Assembly (NCBI GenBank): GCA_023145185.1
Contig: JAGLEG010000257.1
Coordinates: 1-6,563, forward strand
DNA length: 6,563 bases
DNA from: Thermoplasmata archaeon
GTDB taxonomy: Archaea > Thermoplasmatota > Penumbrarchaeia > Penumbrarchaeales > Penumbrarchaeaceae
Direction of reading: 5' to 3'
The first letter of the stretch is position 1; every line of letters starts with the position of its first letter. The notes beneath the pieces were generated by a model, which was not told the origin of the DNA, ran no database searches, and saw only the letters and a program-made list of their open reading frames with translations. Below are positions 1 through 5,147 of this stretch, piece by piece. Both the position numbers and the translations under genes were made by a program.

Positions 1-684
1 AGACGAATCTCCGGATTCGTCGTCATCCTCGTCAACCGATCCGACCTCTTCGAGAACTTCGGCCTCCGGGACGTTATCCAGATCCTCCGCTTCCCCTCCC
101 AACTGGATCGGTTCAGACCTTGCCTCATCTTTTTCTTCAATGTTATCGTAATCGAAAAGATCTTTTTCCCAATCTTCAGCTTGTTCTTCCGGAGGAGTCT
201 GTTCCATGTCCTTTGGGGGTGGCGCCTCGATCGTACCTTCCCCAGATCCCTTAACGACATTTATCGACCGCTCGGGCAAGGCTATTGGTTCCTTGGAGGA
301 TATGTCGTGATCCTTCTTTTTTTCCATTTTTTCCTCACTCTCCCTGAATTCGTTGAACAATTGCGAGAGCTCACCCTTCATCTCCTGCTGCAGCTCATTC
401 CAAACCTCGTCTGATCGTTCCACGGGGGCGCTTTTCTCTCTCTTTTCGAGTGTCTGGATAAGGTGTTGATGCTCCTCTTCACTGATATTGAGGTGGACCC
501 TGACATCTGACATCAGTCCTTCCAGGGTCTTATCCTTCCTTCCACCCTGAACATATTTCTTTAATAGAGAACCGTAGAACTCCTTTGACATCGCCTGTTT
601 CTGGGCCGAATCGTCCGGGTCCTCCAGGTTCTTACGTCCTATCAGCGCACCAAGTCCCCTTCCCAGTGCCTTCGTTTTTTTCAT
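1..684 (-). CDS. Acidic protein with ParB-like N-terminal peptide, C-terminus off the window (partial)
   Basis: I read 228 uninterrupted codons from an ATG at 684 to the window edge; no stop is reached, so the C-terminus is missing. I do not recognise a named family. Residues 1-19 are basic and contain LGRGLGALIG (7-16), which closely matches the N-terminal peptide of bacterial ParB/Spo0J; in that family the peptide stimulates the ParA/Soj ATPase. Residues 34-82 look helical and end in a phrase with ISEEEH (67-72), similar to small helical modules in other archaeal multidomain proteins. Residues 91-125 are probably a charged helix or coiled coil. From about 126 onward it is proline- and acid-rich and ends in an Asp/Glu/Ser run, which suggests a disordered linker to an unseen domain. 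No ParB nuclease/CTPase or HTH domain is visible. I chose 684 because AGGTGA lies 7 nt upstream; an in-frame ATG at 732 would add 16 residues. The gene is transcribed divergently from rpa. The reading frame is well supported; the function is not known. Confidence 0.8.
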   Translation of the reverse strand, partial: MKKTKALGRGLGALIGRKNLEDPDDSAQKQAMSKEFYGSLLKKYVQGGRKDKTLEGLMSDVRVHLNISEEEHQHLIQTLEKREKSAPVERSDEVWNELQQEMKGELSQLFNEFRESEEKMEKKKDHDISSKEPIALPERSINVVKGSGEGTIEAPPPKDMEQTPPEEQAEDWEKDLFDYDNIEEKDEARSEPIQLGGEAEDLDNVPEAEVLEEVGSVDEDDDESGDSS

Positions 685-691
685 GTAAAGC

Positions 692-697
692 TCACCT
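692..697 (-). promoter_or_regulatory. Shine-Dalgarno site for the ParB-like-peptide gene
   Basis: On the minus strand AGGTGA is followed by 7 nt and then the ATG at 684. This is good spacing and is the main reason for preferring this start over the in-frame ATG at 732, which has no such site. Confidence 0.6.
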
Positions 698-734
698 GAA
701 TCCCACGGCTTTATCCGTATCCACTTCTTCATAG

Positions 735-744
735 ATATAGATAA
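735..744 (-). promoter_or_regulatory. Candidate TATA box for the leftward gene
   Basis: The minus strand reads TTATCTATAT here. A start site about 26 nt from its centre would fall near 713 and give a leader of about 30 nt that contains the AGGTGA site. The match to an archaeal TATA box is only moderate, and a second AT-rich stretch at 770-780 is an alternative. Confidence 0.35.
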
Positions 745-830
745 TGATTTATGGCCCTGGCAGCGGTGCAATTTATTATCTCAGAGCAGTGCGGGATAGG
801 CCCTTACCAGATCGAACGGCACCTGGGAAT

Positions 831-841
831 ATCTTTCGGTA
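831..841 (+). repeat. 11-bp element ATCTTTCGGTA, copy 1, upstream of rpa
   Basis: The same 11 bases recur at 6553-6563, upstream of the PAN-like gene. This copy starts 39 nt before the TATA box of rpa and reads in the same direction as that gene. It may be a shared transcription-factor site or chance; see findings. Confidence 0.35.
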
Positions 842-869
842 CTTTCACTCCCGTCCCATCTCCTCCACC

Positions 870-880
870 TTATATATTTA
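870..880 (+). promoter_or_regulatory. TATA box of the rpa operon
   Basis: TTATATATTTA is a near-ideal archaeal TATA box, in a locally AT-rich dip. Transcription starting 25-30 nt downstream would begin near 900-905, at or just before the rpa ATG at 905, so the message would be leaderless or nearly so. No Shine-Dalgarno site precedes 905, which agrees with this. Confidence 0.7.
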
Positions 881-904
881 CGGACCCGGATAGAGTACCG
901 AGGC

Positions 905-2215
905 ATGATATTGCTGAATAATAAACAGAGCGTGTCCGATGAGGAAACAGAAGGGACACATATGGATGTAACAGGCGATGATCAAGAGAAGATGAAGGAG
1001 GAGATACATCGGATGGCGAAGGACCTTTCTATCCCGCTGGAGGAGGCTGCCAGAGCCGTCTACTCTGCTTACGGTAGACCTCCTCCTGTAAGGACCAATT
1101 CCGTGGATTTTCTTAGCGAGCTTGTCCCGGGCATGAGGGGCGTCTCCGTAAAGGCCAGGGTGATAAGCGTTCATTCCGCCCTGAGGCAGGATGGTGAGAG
1201 CTCCTATTTCTTCGGGATGCTGGGTGATTCCAGAACGTCGGTATCCTTCTCCTGCTGGGTGGATTTTGACTTTCAGCCGGGAGAGGCGCTGGTAGCTCAG
1301 AATGTCTCGGTTAGAGAATACCGGGAGAAGCTCGAGATAGTGATAAACAGGTACTCGTTCCTCTCTCCTCTGGGATCCATGGAAGGCCTGATCCCGCCTG
1401 TGGAGGATGGCGTCCCACAGTCGATATCAGAGCTTGAGGAGGGCTCGGTGAACATAGATGTCCAGGGGAGGATCGTGGACCTGAGCTCCTCCAAGGTGAA
1501 CGTCAAGGGGGTGGAGAAGGAGGTCCTTCACGGGGTTCTCGCCGACAGGAGCGGGAGGATAGATTTCACCTGCTGGGGGCCGATGAAGCTTGAGAGGGAT
1601 TCATGCGTGAGGTTGATCGGTGGCTACCTCCGATCATATCGGGGCTCGAACCGGTTGAACTTCGATGCGGGGTGCGTGATCCGGGAGCTGCCCTCTGATG
1701 TTCTTCCACCGCTTGCCGACCTCGTGAAACCCCGCCCTGCGAGGCTTTACACACTCATGGAAAGTGGTATGTCCGGACCGGTGGAGGTTCGGGGGACGAT
1801 CGTTGACCTGAGGCCTGGCTCCGGCCTCTTTATGAAATGCCCTGAATGCGGCCGCAGGACGGTCAAAGGCCAATGCACCGTTCACGGAAGGGTGGAGGGC
1901 ATACCTGACCTTTCTATGAGGGCTATCTTTGACGATGGTACGGGAACCGCAATGATGAGGGGGGACCGGTGGGCTGTGGAATCTCTCCTGGGGCAGGACC
2001 TGGACACGATAACAAGTGAGGTCAAGGAGACCATGGACCCGGAGCTGGTCGAGGAGGCCCTGAAGGAGAAACTGATCGGCAAGCCGTTCACTCTGCTGGG
2101 GGATCCCGTTCAGGATGATTATGGGCTCACGATATTCATACAGGAACTGATCCCGGGGTGGGACAGAGAACGGCTTATGGAGGAGATCTCCTCCCTCATG
2201 GGGGTGGTACTCTGA
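905..2215 (+). CDS. rpa: Replication factor A (RPA), single-stranded DNA-binding protein with three OB folds and a zinc motif
   Basis: The 436-residue product resembles euryarchaeal RPA, which coats single-stranded DNA during replication, recombination and repair. After a polar N-terminus, residues 27-57 form the helical segment common in these proteins. OB folds lie roughly at 78-155, 182-262 and 291-415; the first two share an F-S/T-C-W core-strand signature (FSCW, FTCW). The third carries a zinc motif C312-x2-C315-x8-C324-x2-H327, as in RPA70-type C-terminal OB folds. The start at 905 fits the TATA box at 870-880 and leaderless initiation. An in-frame ATG at 962 (Met20) could be used instead, since the first 19 residues look unstructured and AAGGGA lies just upstream of it. 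The stop codon shares its last base with the start of the RPA-associated gene, so the two are co-transcribed and probably translationally coupled. The assignment to family is firm; the exact start is less so. Confidence 0.93.
   Translation: MILLNNKQSVSDEETEGTHMDVTGDDQEKMKEEIHRMAKDLSIPLEEAARAVYSAYGRPPPVRTNSVDFLSELVPGMRGVSVKARVISVHSALRQDGESSYFFGMLGDSRTSVSFSCWVDFDFQPGEALVAQNVSVREYREKLEIVINRYSFLSPLGSMEGLIPPVEDGVPQSISELEEGSVNIDVQGRIVDLSSSKVNVKGVEKEVLHGVLADRSGRIDFTCWGPMKLERDSCVRLIGGYLRSYRGSNRLNFDAGCVIRELPSDVLPPLADLVKPRPARLYTLMESGMSGPVEVRGTIVDLRPGSGLFMKCPECGRRTVKGQCTVHGRVEGIPDLSMRAIFDDGTGTAMMRGDRWAVESLLGQDLDTITSEVKETMDPELVEEALKEKLIGKPFTLLGDPVQDDYGLTIFIQELIPGWDRERLMEEISSLMGVVL
2203..2208 (+). promoter_or_regulatory. 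Shine-Dalgarno site deciding the start of the RPA-associated gene
   Basis: GGTGGT, inside the last codons of rpa, lies 6 nt before the ATG at 2215. It supports that start over the upstream in-frame ATG at 2158, which would add 19 residues encoded by the 3' end of rpa in another frame. Confidence 0.55.
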
Positions 2216-3054
2216 TGAGAAGGGAGCCAGCACATCCCATGCTGATCAAAGACCTTCTTTCGGCCTCCATAGATGAGGTTGACGTGGAGGGTGGGACGAG
2301 AAGGAGTTATTTCCTTACACCAACTGGAGCAAGGGTCTACCGCGTCGTCGTCACCGGCGTGCTCATGGAGTGTGAGAACATAGGTTCGGAGGATTCACCT
2401 CTGTTGAAGGTGAGGATGGCGGACTCCACATCAGGCCTCTCATTTACCGTGGGAAGATACAATCCCAACCTGTTGAAGGAACTGGCAAAGATGGCCTTTC
2501 CCTCCTTTGTATCTGTGATCGGAAAGGTCAAGAGCTTCAGGTCGAAGAAGGGGGATGAGATCCTGTCGATAAACCCGGAGAGCATATCGATCTGCACCAG
2601 GGAGGAGAGGGACCTCTGGATCCTCATGGCCTCCAGGGATGCCTTGCTCAGAAGGTGGAAACTGGAAGGGGGACAGCCGATACCTCTTGATGGGATGGGA
2701 GATATCAAGGTGGAGGAACCCCGGGGCGGCGAGGAGTTGGGTCCTCTTTCATCCACGTTGATCAAGAAGGCCCTTCTATCCGTCGATCCCACCTACTTCA
2801 TGAAGGCGATGGAGAACAGGCCGGTCCAACCCGATGATGATAAGGATCAGGAGGACCAGAACGAGGAGTACGAGGAGAAGGTCCTGTCCATGATCGGCGA
2901 GCTGGATGGAGGTCAGGGCGCCAGGTGGGACGATGTGATCAAATACGTGGAGAAGAAGCGTTTGTCCAGGGATATCATCGAGGAGGTGGTCTCCAATCTG
3001 CTGGACAAGGGCATGATATACGAGCCCGTTCTGGGTTACCTCAAGGCCATATGA
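2215..3054 (+). CDS. rpap: RPA-associated protein (COG3390 type): OB fold plus C-terminal winged helix
   Basis: The 279-residue product matches the archaeal RPA-associated family, found beside rpa genes and shown in haloarchaea to work with its own cognate RPA. The segment F33 L T P T G A R V Y R (33-43), leading into VVVTGVL and the E-N-I-G strand at 53-57, is characteristic. An OB fold spans roughly 42-127, followed by helices to about 200. A strongly acidic linker at 207-221 precedes a winged-helix-like domain (about 219-279). This order, OB fold then winged helix, parallels eukaryotic RPA32, so I infer that it partners the RPA encoded just upstream. The A of its ATG is the last base of the rpa stop codon, and a GGTGGT site precedes it, which indicates coupled translation and near-equal expression. 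No nuclease or ATPase motif is seen. The family is fairly certain; its biochemical role is inferred. Confidence 0.88.
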   Translation: MRREPAHPMLIKDLLSASIDEVDVEGGTRRSYFLTPTGARVYRVVVTGVLMECENIGSEDSPLLKVRMADSTSGLSFTVGRYNPNLLKELAKMAFPSFVSVIGKVKSFRSKKGDEILSINPESISICTREERDLWILMASRDALLRRWKLEGGQPIPLDGMGDIKVEEPRGGEELGPLSSTLIKKALLSVDPTYFMKAMENRPVQPDDDKDQEDQNEEYEEKVLSMIGELDGGQGARWDDVIKYVEKKRLSRDIIEEVVSNLLDKGMIYEPVLGYLKAI

Positions 3055-3070
3055 GGGAATCCCCCTCATA
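3050..3070 (+). repeat. 8-bp inverted repeat between rpap and metG
   Basis: TATGAGGG (3050-3057) and CCCTCATA (3063-3070) form a perfect 8-bp stem with a 5-nt loop. It overlaps the rpap stop codon and ends just before the metG TATA box. It could be an RNA hairpin at the 3' end of the rpa operon message or a DNA operator over the metG promoter. No T-run follows it, so a classical terminator is not supported. Confidence 0.5.
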
Positions 3071-3071
3071 A

Positions 3072-3081
3072 TTCATATATG
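3072..3081 (+). promoter_or_regulatory. TATA box of metG, placed for a leaderless transcript
   Basis: TTCATATATG is centred near 3077, 25 nt before the metG ATG at 3102. This is the distance at which archaeal transcription starts, so the mRNA should begin at or very near the A of the ATG. The seven C residues directly before the ATG contain no Shine-Dalgarno sequence, in line with leaderless translation. Confidence 0.6.
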
Positions 3082-3101
3082 GGCAACCAATTTACCCCCC
3101 C

Positions 3102-5147
3102 ATGGCAGACAGGCGCAAGATATTCATTGGGGCCGCCTGGCCCTACGCTAATGGGGAGATACATCTTGGACACCTGGCTGGATGCCTCCTGCCAGCGGAC
3201 ATCTTCGCGAGATATTCCCGTATGCGTGGATACGACACCCTGTTCGTCTCAGGTTCTGATATGCACGGTACACCGATCACGGTCACCGCAGATAAGAATG
3301 GGTTGACCCCCGAAGAGGTGGCAAACAGGAACCACGCTTCAATTCTTCGCTCCATTGAGCTTCTGGATATATCCTACGACATCTACACCAGCACCCACAC
3401 GGAGAACCATTTCAAGGTCGTTCAGGAAATATTCAACCACCTGATGGAGAATGGTTTGATCGATAGCAGGACGGAGGAGGCACCATACTGCCCCACCTGC
3501 AGAAGTTTCAAACCCGACCGGTACGTCGAGGGGATATGTCCGCACTGTAAAAGTGATGGGGCCAGGGGGGATCAATGCGATGGCTGTGGACAGATCCTCG
3601 ACCCAAAGGACCTTATATCGCCCAGATGCAAGATATGTGCAACAGCTCCGGAGTTCAGGGAAACGGAACATTTTTATCTTCTTTTGACAAAGCTGGAAGG
3701 GAAGATCAAACAGTTCATCGAGGAGAACAGGGATAGATGGCGGCCCAACACGAGGAACAATACCGAGAACTTCATCCGGGAAGGTCTGCGGGACCGGGCC
3801 ATCACCAGGGACCTGAACTGGGGGGTGCCAATCCCCCTGGAGGGATATGAGGACAAGAGGATCTACGTTTGGTTCGAGGCGGTATGTGGGTACCTTTCGG
3901 CCTCCAGGGAATATTCACAAAAGAAGGGGCAACCCGACCTGTGGGAGGATTACTGGAAGGATGAGGCGTGCAGACATTACTACTTCCTTGCAAAGGATAA
4001 CATCCCTTTTCACACTATAATCTGGCCGGCCATTTTGATAGGATACGGAGGACTTGACCTCCCTTACGACATCCCATCCAACGAATACCTTCAGTGGGAT
4101 GGGGAACAGTTCTCAAAATCCAGGGGCCACGGGGTCACGGTGAACGGCTTCCTCCAGGACCATCCAGTCGATGCCTTGAGGTTCTATCTCTCCGTGAACA
4201 TGCCCGAGAGCAGGGATTCCAATTTTGACCTGAAGGAGTTCGTTCAGAAGAACAATACCGAGCTCCTTGGGGCCTTCGGTAACTACCTCCACAGGGTGGT
4301 GACGTTCATCTCCAGGAACTACGGTGAGGTTCCCGCAAGGGGTCCCCTTTCGGAGGAGGACCGCAAGATAATAGACCTGACGAAGGAGAGGTACACGCAG
4401 GCCATGGATGCCATGGAACTGGTCCACCTGAAGGAGGGTTCGAGCATTCTGATGTCCCTGGTCAACGATGCGAACAGGTACTTCAACAACTCGGCTCCGT
4501 GGAAGGTGATAAAAGAGGACAGGGATAGATGTGGAACGATCCTGTCAGTTGCACTTCAGGTGGCGAAGACGGTGGTCTATGGTTTCCATCCTTACATACC
4601 GCACGCCACTGCCAGGTGGTGCGAGATGACCGGCATTGATACGCCTGGGCTGTGGACCGAGGGGTTGGAACCTTTTCCCGAGGGACATAAACTTGCCATG
4701 CCGGAACCGCTGTTCACCAAATTGGAGCTGCCAGAGGAGGAGTCCACCGCTGGTGAGAACAATGAGAAAAATAAGGACATCAAAGGAGAAGGTGAGAAGA
4801 TGACGTTGGAGAACGAGGAAGGGATAGTCACATTCGATGAGTTCATGAGGAACCGGCTGAAGGTGGGAAAGATACTTGAGGTGAACGACCACCCCAAGGC
4901 TGACAGGCTCTACGTACTATCGGTGGACCTGGGCGAGGAGGCTCCCAGGACACTGGTCGCCGGGTTGAAGGAGTACTACAAAAAGGAGGATATGATGGGA
5001 AAACACATTATCGTGGTGTCCAATCTGAAACCTGCCAGGATGAGGGGTGTAGAATCCCAGGGAATGCTTCTTGCAGCTGAAAAGGATGGGGTCGTATCCC
5101 TCCTCACCCTGGATCGGATGGTGCCCCCCGGGTCGGAGATCCATTAG
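3102..5147 (+). CDS. metG: Methionyl-tRNA synthetase with fused C-terminal Trbp111-like tRNA-binding domain
   Basis: The 681-residue enzyme activates methionine with ATP and charges tRNA-Met in the cytoplasm. It is a class I synthetase: HLGH (21-24) is the HIGH motif and F-S-K-S-R (337-341) is the KMSKS loop with catalytic K339; the position of the first KMSKS lysine is Gln336. Four Cys-x2-Cys knuckles (C130/133, C146/149, C159/162, C176/179) can bind two zinc ions, as in archaeal MetRS. The helical anticodon-binding domain spans roughly 385-530 and contains the N-x-Y-F...P-W signature at 458-467. A Lys/Glu/Asn-rich linker (545-570) joins it to a Trbp111/EMAPII-like OB domain (about 577-681) with N-L-K-P-A-R (641-646) and the nearby G-V-E-S-Q-G-M. 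In many archaea this domain is a separate gene. A ribosome-binding site and Met567 inside the linker could allow separate expression. Its stop overlaps that of the convergent PAN-like gene. Confidence 0.97.
   Translation: MADRRKIFIGAAWPYANGEIHLGHLAGCLLPADIFARYSRMRGYDTLFVSGSDMHGTPITVTADKNGLTPEEVANRNHASILRSIELLDISYDIYTSTHTENHFKVVQEIFNHLMENGLIDSRTEEAPYCPTCRSFKPDRYVEGICPHCKSDGARGDQCDGCGQILDPKDLISPRCKICATAPEFRETEHFYLLLTKLEGKIKQFIEENRDRWRPNTRNNTENFIREGLRDRAITRDLNWGVPIPLEGYEDKRIYVWFEAVCGYLSASREYSQKKGQPDLWEDYWKDEACRHYYFLAKDNIPFHTIIWPAILIGYGGLDLPYDIPSNEYLQWDGEQFSKSRGHGVTVNGFLQDHPVDALRFYLSVNMPESRDSNFDLKEFVQKNNTELLGAFGNYLHRVVTFISRNYGEVPARGPLSEEDRKIIDLTKERYTQAMDAMELVHLKEGSSILMSLVNDANRYFNNSAPWKVIKEDRDRCGTILSVALQVAKTVVYGFHPYIPHATARWCEMTGIDTPGLWTEGLEPFPEGHKLAMPEPLFTKLELPEEESTAGENNEKNKDIKGEGEKMTLENEEGIVTFDEFMRNRLKVGKILEVNDHPKADRLYVLSVDLGEEAPRTLVAGLKEYYKKEDMMGKHIIVVSNLKPARMRGVESQGMLLAAEKDGVVSLLTLDRMVPPGSEIH
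4785..4802 (+). promoter_or_regulatory. Possible internal ribosome-binding site and start codon (Met567) inside metG
   Basis: GGAG at 4785-4788 and AGGTGA at 4790-4795 lie directly before an in-frame ATG at 4800. AGGTGA is the same site used by the leftward gene at 692-697, here with a shorter 4-nt spacer. Initiation here would produce a 115-residue protein consisting of the Trbp111-like domain alone. A purine-rich Lys/Glu/Gly-coding linker can imitate such sites by chance. Confidence 0.35.
5144..5147. other. Tail-to-tail overlap of metG and PAN-like stop codons
   Basis: The plus-strand TAG of metG (5145-5147) and the minus-strand TAA of the PAN-like gene (5146-5144) share bases in TTAG. There is no intergenic DNA for terminators, so the two convergent transcripts must end inside each other's coding sequence. 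Confidence 0.9.

Noticed and set aside
181..414. A 77-codon plus-strand open frame rich in Phe and Leu that looks like a membrane segment
   Set aside because: The Phe/Leu richness results from reading the Lys/Glu-rich leftward gene backwards. The minus-strand frame is open for the full 684 nt and has a start with a ribosome-binding site.
685..904. Search of the divergent gap for a tRNA, snoRNA or other structured RNA
   Set aside because: I saw no tRNA-like T-loop or acceptor pairing, no C/D box pair and no strong long hairpin. Promoter elements account for the AT-rich parts; a less structured RNA cannot be excluded by eye.
751..921. A 56-codon plus-strand ORF in the divergent promoter region, with a slightly helix-turn-helix-like phrase near residues 16-29
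   Set aside because: It has no Shine-Dalgarno site or well-placed TATA box, becomes proline-rich, and runs through the strong rpa TATA box and the rpa start codon in another frame. Most likely chance.
2158..2214. Upstream in-frame ATG that would lengthen the RPA-associated protein by 19 residues
   Set aside because: The extra residues come from an alternative frame of the rpa 3' end and do not resemble the family. The ATG at 2215 overlaps the rpa stop and has GGTGGT at suitable spacing.
1634..2233. A 199-codon minus-strand open frame antisense to rpa
   Set aside because: It lies wholly opposite a well-identified gene, with composition typical of the complement of GC-rich third positions and no recognisable domain.
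3489..3641. Eight-cysteine cluster as a possible iron-sulfur site
   Set aside because: The four Cys-x2-Cys pairs sit exactly where archaeal MetRS carries its zinc knuckles in the connective peptide, so zinc binding is the established explanation.
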